Assembly: GCA_028751075.1 (NCBI GenBank)
Contig: JAQZDA010000013.1
Location: 1-58,208, forward strand
DNA length: 58,208 nt
DNA from: Euryarchaeota archaeon Ods02
GTDB lineage: Archaea > Halobacteriota > Halobacteria > Halobacteriales > Halorutilaceae
Reading direction: 5' to 3'
Position numbers and translations under genes: made by a program. Shown piece by piece: positions 1 to 8,190 of the stretch. Positions within the stretch are counted from its first letter, which is position 1. Every line of letters begins with the position of its first letter. The notes beneath the pieces are model-generated. The model saw only the letters and a list, made by a program, of their open reading frames with translations. It did not search any database and was not told the origin of the DNA.

Positions 1-174
1 CGGGCCGCGTTCACCACCGGCCCGATGCACCCGCTGGCGGCCGAGCTGGAACTCGCGCGTGCCTATCTCGCGATCGAGCAAACGCGGTTTGGGGAGCGGC
101 TGCAGGTGGAGTGGGATACTGGGGCGGTGGAGGACGTGGAAATCGAGGTGCCGACGCTGGTGCTGCAGCCGCTG
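1..174 (+). CDS. Fragment of a bacterial LytS/YehU-type sensor histidine kinase (chimeric contig end)
   Basis: Frame 1 is open from the first base and reads like the His_kinase (PF06580) region of LytS/YehU kinases: an ELELARAYLAIEQ segment, then RFGERLQVEWD, then VPTLVLQPL, where the family normally continues with VENAV. Instead the frame runs into unrelated codons and stops at 187-189. The family is bacterial and unlike everything else here. The switch lies in about 165-174, inside a stretch that also fits the korA sequence on the other strand. I read this as an assembly chimera rather than a transferred gene. Confidence 0.7.
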
Positions 175-884
175 TCGAGCGCTGCGTAGCTTATGGCGTG
201 GCTGCCGCTCACGAGCACCTGGCCGTCGCCTGAGCCCGTGGCTTCGGGGATCCTGATGTCGTGGTCTACGTCGAACTCCTCGTGAATGTGGTCGTGGGTG
301 TAGTGGAGTATGTCTATGTTGTTCTGCAGGATGTCGCCGTCCATGCTGTCCGACATCACGTCTTCGATGGCCTCGAGGGGGATGTCGGCGAGCGCGCAGA
401 CTGCTCCGACGCCGGCGGTGTTCCGCATGACCTCGCGGCCTTGTTCCTTCGCTATCTCCCGTAGGTTCACGGGGTAGACGTGCCAGTTGTTCTCTTCGAC
501 GCGTTCCTCGAAGTTAGGTATGTCTTCTGCGTCGATGACGCCGCTGTCGTAGACTATGACGCCGCCTTCCGCGAGCTCGTCGAGGTTCTCCGTCAGGGGT
601 TTTATCTCCTCGTTGTCGTAGATAGCGTCTTCGTCGGGGGCGCGGCCGAAGCTGTCGCCGAGCGACAGAAGGACGTTGTACTCGTCGGCACGGGCTTTGA
701 TGTCGTCGTCAGAAGCCCGGACTTCGAAGTACGTGTGTCCACCGCGGATACGTGAGGGATAATGTCGGTGGGTGGTGACGTTGAGCCCTGACCTCATCAA
801 CGCCTTCGTGAAGTTCGTGCCCGTCGAGTCGATGCCGTCACCTGATCCGCCGGCGACGCGCCATACGAGCTCGTCGTCTGTCAT
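165..884 (-). CDS. korA: 2-oxoacid:ferredoxin oxidoreductase alpha subunit, N-terminal part
   Basis: This is the N-terminal ~240 residues of a fused gamma-alpha subunit of a 2-oxoacid:ferredoxin oxidoreductase, which decarboxylates 2-oxoacids to acyl-CoA and reduces ferredoxin in the cytoplasm. The gamma domain shows GGSGDGIDS near residue 12 and YPSRIRGGHTYFEV near 42-55. The alpha domain begins near GSHAISYAALDSGC, where the family would continue into its pyrimidine-binding region. The family is usually about 580-630 aa, so more than half is missing. The frame continues past 165 into nonsense Ser/Thr-rich residues, marking the chimeric junction. An AT-rich element near 940 could be its promoter. 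Confidence 0.85.
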
Positions 885-1106
885 GTAGCCTGAGTCACCT
901 TAGCCTGATAGTTCGGGCTACCTGCAAGTAAATTCTTTGTTTAACCGTACGACGCCGCCGAAAGACGTATACACAGACGCGAAACAGCTAAGACGGTAGA
1001 GAGCATCGGCAGCCGGCATCTCAACTGCCGCCGAGGGTCAAGCAGGCTACGTAGAGATGGAGCTACACATCAGGTCGCATGCCCGGGGTCCAGTCGACAG
1101 CGGAAG

Positions 1107-1114
1107 GAGTTAAC
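1107..1114 (+). promoter_or_regulatory. TATA element for the M32 carboxypeptidase
   Basis: GAGTTAAC is centred about 30 bp before the ATG at 1141, the spacing expected for a leaderless archaeal transcript. No Shine-Dalgarno sequence is visible. Confidence 0.45.
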
Positions 1115-1140
1115 TGTCCGTCGAACCTCGATACGAGCTG

Positions 1141-2610
1141 ATGTACGGGGAACTCGTCGAAAGAATTAGAAAGATTTCCGCGGTCGACGACGCGTCAGGT
1201 GTCCTGCAGTGGGATCAGGAGGTGATGATGCCGGAGGAGGGTACTCCGGCGCGGGCTCGTCAGCTTTCGGCGCTGTCGAGCGTCAGCCACGACCTCCTGA
1301 CGGCGGACGAGACCGGTAGACTGCTCGACGAAGCCGAGAAGCAAGAGCTAGATGGAGAGCAGGAGGCGGTGGTTCGAGAGATAGGACGCAGGTACAGGCG
1401 CGCGGACCGCGTACCCAACGAGCTCGTGGAGGAGATAAGCCAGCGGACGTCGGAAGCACACCCTGTCTGGCGGAAGGCGAAGGAAGCCGCTGACTTCGAG
1501 GAGTTCGCTCCGGTTCTCGAGGACCTCGTCGAGCTGAAACGTGAGTACGCAAAGTACGTCGACCCCGACAGGCCGGCGTACGAGGTCCTTTTCGAGGACT
1601 ACGAACCCTACCTCGGCCTCGATAAAGCGGAGGAGACTCTGGAGACGCTGAAGGACGAGCTGGTGCCGTTGATCGAGGACGTCGCCGAAAGCAGCTTCGA
1701 ACCCCGGGACCCCTTCGAAGGCAGGTGTTTCACGGAGGAGGTGCAGGAGGAGCTCGTCCGTGGGGCTCTCGACGACCTCGGCTACCCGTGGAGCCGCGGC
1801 AGGCTCGACCCCGCGCCGCATCCGTTCTCGACGGGCAACCAGTTCGACGCCCGCGTGACGACGCGTTACGGCGACGACCCGCTGGACGCGTTCACCAGCA
1901 CGGTGCACGAGTTCGGACACGCGCTCTACACTCTCGGCTTGCCGCAGGAGGACTACGGTACTCCGTTAGGCAGCAGCCGCGACCTCAGCGTGCACGAGAG
2001 CCAGAGCCGACTCTGGGAGAACCACGTCGCCCGTTCGCGGGAGTTCTGGCGGTACTTCACCCCGAAAGCCAGCGACGTCCTCGACGTTGACCTGGAGCCA
2101 GATGTGGTCTACCGCCACCTCAACCGAGTCTACGACGACAACCCCATCCGAGTCGAAGCCGACGAGCTCACCTACCACATGCACATCGTCGTCAGATTCG
2201 AGGTAGAGCAGGAACTCGTATCCGGCGACCTCGACGTCCGTGAGGTCCCGCAGCGGTGGAACGACCTCTACGAGGAGTACCTCGGGCTGCGGCCGGAGGA
2301 GGACGCCAGAGGTTGTCTGCAGGACATCCACTGGAGCCATGGGTCCTTCGGTTACTTCCCCACGTACTCCCTGGGTAGCGTGCTGGCGGCGCAGCTCTAC
2401 GACGCCGCAGCGGAGGAGCTACCGCTGGAGAACCAGGTTGAGGAAGGGGAGTTCGAGCCGCTAACTGACTGGCTGCGGGAGAACGTCCACAGCCATGGAC
2501 AGCGTTTCACGACGGACGAGCTCGTCAGGGAGGCTACGGGTGAGGAGTTCTCGGCGGACGCGTTCGTGGAGTACGTGGAGGAGAAGTACAGTGAGCTCTA
2601 CGGAATCTGA
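1141..2610 (+). CDS. Carboxypeptidase Taq family metallopeptidase (M32)
   Basis: A 489-residue zinc carboxypeptidase of family M32, which removes C-terminal residues from peptides in the cytoplasm. The zinc-binding motif HEFGH lies at residues 256-260, and HESQSR, which carries the third ligand Glu286, at 285-290. The N-terminus (VLQWDQEVMMPEEG) and the C-terminal HGSFGYFPTY segment also match the family. The length is normal for M32 (about 500 aa). The start is supported by a TATA element 30 bp upstream and no competing in-frame ATG. It is monocistronic and divergent from korA. Confidence 0.92.
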   Translation: MYGELVERIRKISAVDDASGVLQWDQEVMMPEEGTPARARQLSALSSVSHDLLTADETGRLLDEAEKQELDGEQEAVVREIGRRYRRADRVPNELVEEISQRTSEAHPVWRKAKEAADFEEFAPVLEDLVELKREYAKYVDPDRPAYEVLFEDYEPYLGLDKAEETLETLKDELVPLIEDVAESSFEPRDPFEGRCFTEEVQEELVRGALDDLGYPWSRGRLDPAPHPFSTGNQFDARVTTRYGDDPLDAFTSTVHEFGHALYTLGLPQEDYGTPLGSSRDLSVHESQSRLWENHVARSREFWRYFTPKASDVLDVDLEPDVVYRHLNRVYDDNPIRVEADELTYHMHIVVRFEVEQELVSGDLDVREVPQRWNDLYEEYLGLRPEEDARGCLQDIHWSHGSFGYFPTYSLGSVLAAQLYDAAAEELPLENQVEEGEFEPLTDWLRENVHSHGQRFTTDELVREATGEEFSADAFVEYVEEKYSELYGI

Positions 2611-2646
2611 TCGGATTCCAGGGAAGTCAGGTCTTCGTTCTAGTTC

Positions 2647-3411
2647 CTAGACCGCCGGCGCGTCGCCCATGTCTTCGTCTAGCTGGAGGTACGCGTGAAC
2701 TAGACCGCCTATGACGATCAGGGAGCCGTACGCGGAGAACGCCACCCCGATCAGCTCGCCGACGGCGGGGCTTCCGAAGCCGAGCGCGGCCGACGCGATT
2801 GCCCCGACTATGCCGAGCACTATGAAGACCACGACGAGTCCGACGCCGAACAGGAAGATGTCGAACCTGTGGCCCGAGGTTAGTCCCCAGCTCTGCTGGA
2901 GTCCTTCGACGAAGCTGACGTCCTTCAGCGCGATTATCGTGAGGTAGAACGCCAGCGACACCGCTAGGAAGATACCAGGTACTATCAGGAGGATCAGGCC
3001 TATGACGACCAGTATGCTGAAGACTATGCTTCCTACGAAGCCGTGGAGCGTGGTCTTCAGTATGTTCCTCTGGTAGTTCTCCTCGGGGATGGACTCACCT
3101 CCTTCCTGGACGAATGTCCTGTATCCCACGACGAAGACACCGATGGTCACGATCGACGCCACCAGGCCGAGTATCCAGGCCAGGCTGCTAGGTATAGGCA
3201 GCGCGAGAGGCGCCGCCATCTGGGTGAAGAAGTCGAACTCGCCGGGCACTTGATCCTGCATCACCGTCTCCATCATCCCAGCCGCCGCAGTCTGCGACAT
3301 CACCTCATCAACCACCATCACCAGCCAAAGTGCAGCAAGCACCATCAGTCCGTCCTTCTCGAGCGGTCTTTTGATCCCGTACTTTATCGCGGAACCAATT
3401 TCCAATGACAT
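2647..3411 (-). CDS. Polytopic membrane protein of a haloarchaeal YciC-like family
   Basis: A 254-residue integral membrane protein with about five or six hydrophobic helices. The central stretch, a long Ile/Val/Leu helix ending in VPGIFLAVSLAF, resembles the glycerophosphoryl-transferase-like membrane domain seen in YciC and many uncharacterised haloarchaeal proteins. I chose the ATG at 3411 over one at 3459 because an AT-rich element at 3439-3449 places the transcription start close to 3411. The C-terminus is short and acidic. It is convergent with the carboxypeptidase. No catalytic motif is visible and the function is unknown. Confidence 0.75.
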   Translation of the reverse strand: MSLEIGSAIKYGIKRPLEKDGLMVLAALWLVMVVDEVMSQTAAAGMMETVMQDQVPGEFDFFTQMAAPLALPIPSSLAWILGLVASIVTIGVFVVGYRTFVQEGGESIPEENYQRNILKTTLHGFVGSIVFSILVVIGLILLIVPGIFLAVSLAFYLTIIALKDVSFVEGLQQSWGLTSGHRFDIFLFGVGLVVVFIVLGIVGAIASAALGFGSPAVGELIGVAFSAYGSLIVIGGLVHAYLQLDEDMGDAPAV

Positions 3412-3543
3412 TACAGACAGGTAATAGCCAGATGTACGCATAAATATTTCCGTCGCCATCGTTCAGGAAAGATTTAGAGTTCGGGGAATTCAACACAAGG
3501 AGAAGTACGAGGTAGAGCGATCCGTTCTCCAGGTGTCGAAGGA

Positions 3544-3550
3544 GTTTAAC
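3544..3550 (+). promoter_or_regulatory. TATA element for the porphyrinogen oxidase gene
   Basis: GTTTAAC is centred 28 bp before the ATG at 3575. It selects that ATG over an upstream in-frame start at 3533. Confidence 0.5.
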
Positions 3551-3574
3551 ACGCCAGACACCAACCACACAGTC

Positions 3575-4873
3575 ATGTCGGAACGCAGGGTGGCGGTCGT
3601 AGGCGGAGGCATAACCGGTCTCGCCCTAGCTCACTACCTGGATGGCTACGACGTCGAGTACACCCTGTTCGAGAGCGACGAACGGCCTGGCGGAGTGATG
3701 CAGTCGAGAGAGGTGGACGGCAAAGTAGTCGACCTGGGGCCACAGCGTACGCGGTTGAGTCCGATGGTGGAGAACCTCGTCGGTGACGTAGGGCTCGAGA
3801 GCTCCGTTTCGACGGCTTCAGATGACCTCCCTCTCCACATCTACCACGATGGAGAGCTCCGGCTCGCACCCACGAGCTTGAAGGATGGACTCCGTACGAA
3901 TCTGCTGTCCTGGAGGACCAAGATACGGATGACAGTGGAGCCTTGGAAGTCCTTAACCGGTGAGGAGCCGGAGACAGCCGAGGAGTTCATCAGACACAGG
4001 TTCGGTGACGAAGCCTACCAGCGCTTCTTAGGACCGCTCTACGGAGGCATCTACGCCAGCGACCCCGGAGACATGTCCTACGAACACTCGGTGAAGCAGA
4101 TGGTTGAGACCCGGGGGATAGACGGCAGCGTACTCACGTGGGCGGCGAAGAAATCCATCACGAGGAAGCTTCACTCACATGAGACACCTCCCCCGTGTAG
4201 CTTCGACGGTGGGATGGGGGCGTTGCCAGAGGCGGTCGCCGAAGAACACGGTGAGAACGTCTACCTCGGGGAAGCCGTGGAGAACCTCACCGGAGAAGGT
4301 CGGGGCTTCACAGTAGAGACACAGGAACGCAGTGAGGAGTTCGACTTCGTAGTCCTGTCTACACCTGCTGACGCTGCAGGACGGCTTCTCGAGGAGATAG
4401 ACGAGAAGACGGCGAACGCGCTCGATAACCTCCGGTACAACGACCTCGTCTCCGTCCACCTGAACTGCTCTGAGGTACCTGAATCATTGGGGTTCCAGAC
4501 GTCCTTCGACGAGGAGCTCGACACACTTGGTGCGACGTTCGTGGGGTCTATGTTCGACCGCGGCGGTCAGGTGACCTCGTACCTAGGGGGTGGAAGGAAC
4601 CCGGACGCCGTCCTTCGGGACGACGAGGAGCTGATGGCGACAGGCGAGAGCGATATTGAGGAGGTCGTCGGTGGTTCGGCGGAGGCGTTCCACGTCAACC
4701 GGGTTCGGATGCCGTCGTACGACGGTAGCTGGACGGATCTCTCTAAGGTGGATCCGCCAGAGGGCATCTACCTCACGGGTAACTACCTGTCGAGGGCGGG
4801 TGTGCCGGGTCGTCTCAGGGAGGCTAGTTCGACAGCGGAGGCGTTAGCGGAAGCGGTTTCCGCGGAAGAGTAG
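3575..4873 (+). CDS. hemG: Protoporphyrinogen/coproporphyrinogen oxidase (FAD)
   Basis: A 432-residue flavoprotein that should oxidise a porphyrinogen to the porphyrin late in haem synthesis. The N-terminus holds the dinucleotide-binding motif GGGITGLA (residues 10-17), followed by ESDERPGG and the VVDLGPQRTR segment typical of HemG/HemY. FLGPLYGGIYA in the middle and the C-terminal YLTGNYLSRAGVPG segment also fit. Length is typical. The start is set by the TATA element at 3544-3550. Sequence alone does not say whether protoporphyrinogen or coproporphyrinogen is the substrate. Confidence 0.87.
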   Translation: MSERRVAVVGGGITGLALAHYLDGYDVEYTLFESDERPGGVMQSREVDGKVVDLGPQRTRLSPMVENLVGDVGLESSVSTASDDLPLHIYHDGELRLAPTSLKDGLRTNLLSWRTKIRMTVEPWKSLTGEEPETAEEFIRHRFGDEAYQRFLGPLYGGIYASDPGDMSYEHSVKQMVETRGIDGSVLTWAAKKSITRKLHSHETPPPCSFDGGMGALPEAVAEEHGENVYLGEAVENLTGEGRGFTVETQERSEEFDFVVLSTPADAAGRLLEEIDEKTANALDNLRYNDLVSVHLNCSEVPESLGFQTSFDEELDTLGATFVGSMFDRGGQVTSYLGGGRNPDAVLRDDEELMATGESDIEEVVGGSAEAFHVNRVRMPSYDGSWTDLSKVDPPEGIYLTGNYLSRAGVPGRLREASSTAEALAEAVSAEE

Positions 4874-4903
4874 GTGGGTTCGACGGCGCGCTATCTCAAG
4901 AAG

Positions 4904-4910
4904 ATTTAAC
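4904..4910 (+). promoter_or_regulatory. TATA element for the 4935-7313 operon
   Basis: ATTTAAC is centred 28 bp before the ATG at 4935, implying a leaderless mRNA that would carry the three genes to 7313. Confidence 0.5.
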
Positions 4911-4934
4911 CAAGGCGACCGGCAACCCGTAGCT

Positions 4935-5264
4935 ATGACAGAGGAGAACGAAGACGGAGAGAACGAGGAGCTGAGCCCCAGGGAACGCATGGAGAAGATG
5001 ATGAAGGGCGGCGAAGGCGAAGAAGGAGAAGACGAAGGTCATCCCATGGAGCGGATGATGGAGGGCGGTCCTGGAGGCGGAGGTATGGGCCCCATGGGCG
5101 GTATGATGGGTATGATGGGTGGCATGGGACCTGGGGGCCCCGGCGGGCGAGGTGGTGGAGGCGGCGGTGACGCTCAGGTCGCGAAGGAGCTTAAGCAGCT
5201 TCGGGACGAGGTCCAGGGCCTCCGGAACGCCGTCGAGCGTATAGCGGACTCCCTAGAGGAGTAG
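4935..5264 (+). CDS. Small acidic protein with a Gly/Met-rich core and C-terminal coiled coil
   Basis: A 109-residue protein I do not recognise. It has three zones. Residues 1-44 are Glu/Asp/Gly-rich with Met-Glu-Lys-Met-type segments. Residues 45-78 are almost only Gly, Met and Pro (runs such as GGMMGMMGG). Residues 80-109 form an amphipathic heptad helix (LKQLRDEVQGLRNAVERI), probably an oligomerising coiled coil. The nearby TATA element supports it as a real gene. It leads the operon with the Gfo/Idh dehydrogenase and 6-phosphogluconate dehydrogenase, so a scaffold or regulatory role there is possible but only inferred. Confidence 0.65.
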   Translation: MTEENEDGENEELSPRERMEKMMKGGEGEEGEDEGHPMERMMEGGPGGGGMGPMGGMMGMMGGMGPGGPGGRGGGGGGDAQVAKELKQLRDEVQGLRNAVERIADSLEE

Positions 5265-5290
5265 GGATGCCTGAGGCTGAAGACAGGGGG

Positions 5291-5297
5291 AAGGAGG
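5291..5297 (+). promoter_or_regulatory. Shine-Dalgarno sequence for the Gfo/Idh dehydrogenase
   Basis: AAGGAGG sits 4 nt before the ATG at 5302. It fixes that start and fits an internal cistron of an operon. Confidence 0.6.
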
Positions 5298-5301
5298 CCT
5301 G

Positions 5302-6411
5302 ATGCACCGGATCGGTATAGTGGGAGCGGGACACTGGAGCCGGAGGCTTCAGACTGGATTGAACCCCGACGTCTTCGAGGTACATAAGACCTTGGACGTC
5401 GTCTCCTTCGAGGAGAAACGCGACCTCCTGTTCGACCTCGGCGTCTCCAGAGACAGACACTACCAGATCGATAGAGGTGACCCTTTGCCTGATGATTTCT
5501 TCGAAGGGGTCGACGTGGTTCAGGTGGCTAGCCCCGTCGAGTACCACCTCAGCCAGACCAAGCAGTGTCTGGAGCAGGGTAAGTTCACGGTGACTGAGAA
5601 GAGCTACGGCAGCAGCCGCAGCGAGTTCGAGGAAGCGCTGGACTACCTCGAACGCGAGGGCTGCTGGAACAGCAGCTACCTGCATCTGCATTACCTGAAG
5701 AAGCTTCTGACGATCAAGATGCCGGAGGTACTGGAGCAGGCGGTCGAGAGGGAAGGGAAGGTTCGGCGCGTCGAAGCCACGTTCGTGGAGGAGTACAGCC
5801 GGGAGGACGCCGAACGAGGCTGGCTTTTCGAGCCATCTAACGGCGGAGTCTTCCTCGACTGGATACACCCTATAGAGGTTCTCGTGGACGCCACCGACGC
5901 GGAGTTCAATTTGGTCGACGGGAAGAGCTACCGCGTGGAACCAGAGTACTCCGAGCACGCGACCGCCGCTCACGCGGAGCTAGAGGTCGACGGCGGCGTC
6001 TACGCCGACGACGCGGAAGCCTACGTACGTGTCGGCAAAGGCTTCCCCGAGACGGAGAAGCTCCTGAGGTTCGTGTTCGACGAAGGTTCGGTGGAGTTCA
6101 GGTTCGCGGACAGCGAGACGGAGTTCGAGACCGACTACCGCGGCAGCTGGACCTGGAGGTCGCGCGGAGAGGTAGTCGACTCAGGTGAACCACGTGGGGA
6201 TGTTCCGTACGAGCTTATGGCGGAGGAGCTAAGGCACGCGGTCGAACTCGGTAGTACACCGATGGACGAGGAGTATCTGAGGAAGGTGTACGAACCCGTC
6301 TGGAGCTTCAACGAGGAAGTAGGTGTCGAGTCACCGGTAGAAGACCGGAAGCATGTCGACGACTGGGTGTCGGAGACGCTGGATGCAGCGAGGGACGAGG
6401 TGGTAAGCTGA
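5302..6411 (+). CDS. Gfo/Idh/MocA-family dehydrogenase, candidate glucose-6-phosphate dehydrogenase
   Basis: A 369-residue NAD(P)-dependent oxidoreductase. The Rossmann motif GIVGAGHW is at residues 5-12 and the family's GGVFLDWIHPIEVL segment near the middle. Two motifs resemble Zwf-type glucose-6-phosphate dehydrogenase: EKSYG at 99-103 (Zwf: EKPFG) and HYLKK at 130-134 (Zwf: HYLGK, where His and Lys contact the substrate phosphate). Its stop overlaps the start of 6-phosphogluconate dehydrogenase by one base (TGATG), so the two are translationally coupled. I infer a first step of the oxidative pentose phosphate pathway. Another sugar or sugar-phosphate substrate remains possible. Confidence 0.85.
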   Translation: MHRIGIVGAGHWSRRLQTGLNPDVFEVHKTLDVVSFEEKRDLLFDLGVSRDRHYQIDRGDPLPDDFFEGVDVVQVASPVEYHLSQTKQCLEQGKFTVTEKSYGSSRSEFEEALDYLEREGCWNSSYLHLHYLKKLLTIKMPEVLEQAVEREGKVRRVEATFVEEYSREDAERGWLFEPSNGGVFLDWIHPIEVLVDATDAEFNLVDGKSYRVEPEYSEHATAAHAELEVDGGVYADDAEAYVRVGKGFPETEKLLRFVFDEGSVEFRFADSETEFETDYRGSWTWRSRGEVVDSGEPRGDVPYELMAEELRHAVELGSTPMDEEYLRKVYEPVWSFNEEVGVESPVEDRKHVDDWVSETLDAARDEVVS

Positions 6412-7313
6412 TGGTGGATGAGGTAGCGGTGGTAGGCCTCGGTAAGATGGGGGCCAACGTCTGCAGACGGCTCCAGAAGAAGGACTACAGTATCGTGGGC
6501 TTCGACGTCGACGAGGACGCGGTGGAAGAAGCACCTGGGGAGTCCGCGCATTCGCTTGATGAAGTAGTCGACTCCGTTCAACCCAGACGCGTCGTCTGGA
6601 TGTCCGTTCCAGCGGGTGACGCCGTCGACGAAACCCTCGACGATCTTGAGGACCTTCTGGAGGAGGACGACGTCGTCATCGACGCAGGAAACTCGGACTT
6701 CAGGAAGACCCAGAGAAGACACGAAGAGCTCGCCGAAGAAGGCATATACCTAGTCGACGCCGGCTGCAGCGGCGGCCCTCAGGGCGCGCTGGAGGGGCTG
6801 TCGATTATGGCGGGAGGAGACCCCGAAGCCGTGGAAGTCGTCGAACCTATCCTGCTGGACATGAGCGAGGAGGATGGATACGGTTACTTCGGTCCGTCGG
6901 GCGCCGGCCACTACGTGAAGATGGTGCACAACGGCGTCGAGTACGCTATGATGCAGGCTCTAGGAGAGGGGTTCGAACTCCTCGCGGAAGGAAGCTACGA
7001 CGACGTGGATCTCGCGGAGGTAGCGCGAGTCTGGTCTAATGGAAGCGTCGTCGAGAGCCAACTCGTGGAGCTCTCCGAGGACGCCTTCCGCCGACACCCG
7101 GAGATGGAGGGAGTCAAGGGATACGTACCCGACAGCGGGGAAGGCCGATGGACGGTGGAGGCAGCTATCGACGAGGACGTCCCCGCGACGGGTATCGCTC
7201 ACTCGTTGTTCGCGAGGTACCGCAGCCGCGTCGGAGACGAAGGAACCTTCGCAGACAAGGTCATCTCGGCTTTGCGGCACGAGTTCGGAGGGCACGAGGT
7301 AGAGAAGGATTAA
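6411..7313 (+). CDS. gndA: 6-phosphogluconate dehydrogenase (decarboxylating), short GndA type
   Basis: A 300-residue enzyme that oxidises and decarboxylates 6-phosphogluconate to ribulose 5-phosphate. GLGKMG at residues 9-14 binds the nucleotide, GCSGGPQGA at 118-126 binds substrate, and the catalytic KMVHN is at 170-174. The length fits the short ~300 aa form found in many archaea and some bacteria, not the ~470 aa enteric form. It overlaps the upstream dehydrogenase by one base. The pair could supply NAD(P)H and pentose phosphates. Confidence 0.92.
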   Translation: MVDEVAVVGLGKMGANVCRRLQKKDYSIVGFDVDEDAVEEAPGESAHSLDEVVDSVQPRRVVWMSVPAGDAVDETLDDLEDLLEEDDVVIDAGNSDFRKTQRRHEELAEEGIYLVDAGCSGGPQGALEGLSIMAGGDPEAVEVVEPILLDMSEEDGYGYFGPSGAGHYVKMVHNGVEYAMMQALGEGFELLAEGSYDDVDLAEVARVWSNGSVVESQLVELSEDAFRRHPEMEGVKGYVPDSGEGRWTVEAAIDEDVPATGIAHSLFARYRSRVGDEGTFADKVISALRHEFGGHEVEKD

Positions 7314-7470
7314 GTTTCCACACTTTAACGCGATTAACTTCGGCTTAAACTAGCGTTAGCCAACCTCTAACCCATAGGTGTGTGTCTTCCTCGTTCTCCG
7401 GTTTTAGAGCCGGATACGCTCGTGCTTCTGGTATCGGACGGTAAGCCTGGCTTTACAGCGGACGAAGCTT

Positions 7471-7478
7471 TTTATAAC
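7471..7478 (+). promoter_or_regulatory. TATA element for the paired membrane-protein genes
   Basis: TTTATAAC lies about 40 bp before the TTG start at 7514. Transcription would begin near 7500, leaving a short leader that includes the Shine-Dalgarno sequence. Confidence 0.5.
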
Positions 7479-7500
7479 CGGTCCTCTATTAGAGCTAAAA

Positions 7501-7507
7501 AGGGGAG
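7501..7507 (+). promoter_or_regulatory. Shine-Dalgarno sequence supporting a TTG start
   Basis: AGGGGAG lies 6 nt before the TTG at 7514. It supports that unusual start codon, as no ATG is suitably placed in the same frame. Confidence 0.5.
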
Positions 7508-7513
7508 TGTACC

Positions 7514-8113
7514 TTGAAGAAGACGAGCATAATACTGATGGTAGCGGGTATCGCGCTGATGACTGCGGGTGGCGCCGTCGAAGAGCTAGGGGAGATGCAG
7601 GCTATGGCGGTCGCAGGGGGTTTCGTGGCGACACTTGCAGGAATAATCCTCTTCATGAAGGACGCCCAGCAGCGCACTCACAAGGAAGGAGATCTCGCGA
7701 CTGACCGCCGAAGCAGGGTACGAATCGTGGGTGTAGCGATAAGCCTGGCTTCGCTCGCGCTTCCTTACCTCCGAGTTCCTATTCCGGAGTCACCAGACAG
7801 CCAGATACAGAGAGAGAGCATCTCTTTCGCGGAGATAGTCTACAACCTCTCGGTCGGGTCTCCCGTGGAGGTAGAGGTTGCGATGCTGTTCTTCGCCATG
7901 ATTGTGCTGGCCGGCGGGTTCATAGCGGTATTCCATCACCTGGGAGGATACCTCATACTGTTCGGAAGCATGGGAGTCGGGTTCATGCTGATGGACATGC
8001 TTCAGGCGACCCCGAGGACGCTGTTGTTCCAGGAGCTACAGCCTGGTATCTGGGTCGCGGTCCTCGGATCCATCGTGATAATAGCTTCCTCGTTCATAAG
8101 CTACGACCCCTGA
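7514..8113 (+). CDS. Six-helix membrane protein, FHHxGGY family, copy 1
   Basis: A 199-residue membrane protein of unknown function, with hydrophobic helices near residues 5-20, 33-51, 67-85, 116-138, 141-160 and 174-195. Shared landmarks with the genes at 8191 and 53281 are IRIVGV-type residues entering helix 3, a Pro-Tyr at its end (LPYLR), and FHHLGGY between helices 4 and 5. It starts at TTG 7514, backed by a Shine-Dalgarno sequence. It is followed by its paralogue after a 77-bp gap. The His-His-x-Gly-Gly motif next to a helix could bind a metal or cofactor, but that is a guess. Confidence 0.75.
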   Translation: MKKTSIILMVAGIALMTAGGAVEELGEMQAMAVAGGFVATLAGIILFMKDAQQRTHKEGDLATDRRSRVRIVGVAISLASLALPYLRVPIPESPDSQIQRESISFAEIVYNLSVGSPVEVEVAMLFFAMIVLAGGFIAVFHHLGGYLILFGSMGVGFMLMDMLQATPRTLLFQELQPGIWVAVLGSIVIIASSFISYDP

Positions 8114-8174
8114 ACACTGATGAGAGACTGCTACCCCGGGGAAAGAGAGCACGAACCCTGTTACACCAGCTATT

Positions 8175-8181
8175 GGAGGTG
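8175..8181 (+). promoter_or_regulatory. Shine-Dalgarno sequence for membrane protein copy 2
   Basis: GGAGGTG lies 9 nt before the ATG at 8191. It chooses that ATG over an upstream TTG at 8173, which would overlap the Shine-Dalgarno itself. Confidence 0.6.
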
Positions 8182-8190
8182 GACAACCCG

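Noticed and set aside
7396-7413. A short hairpin (TCCGG/CCGGA) upstream of the membrane-protein pair
   Set aside because: The stem is only five pairs and lies before the likely transcription start, so it is not supported as a riboswitch or attenuator.
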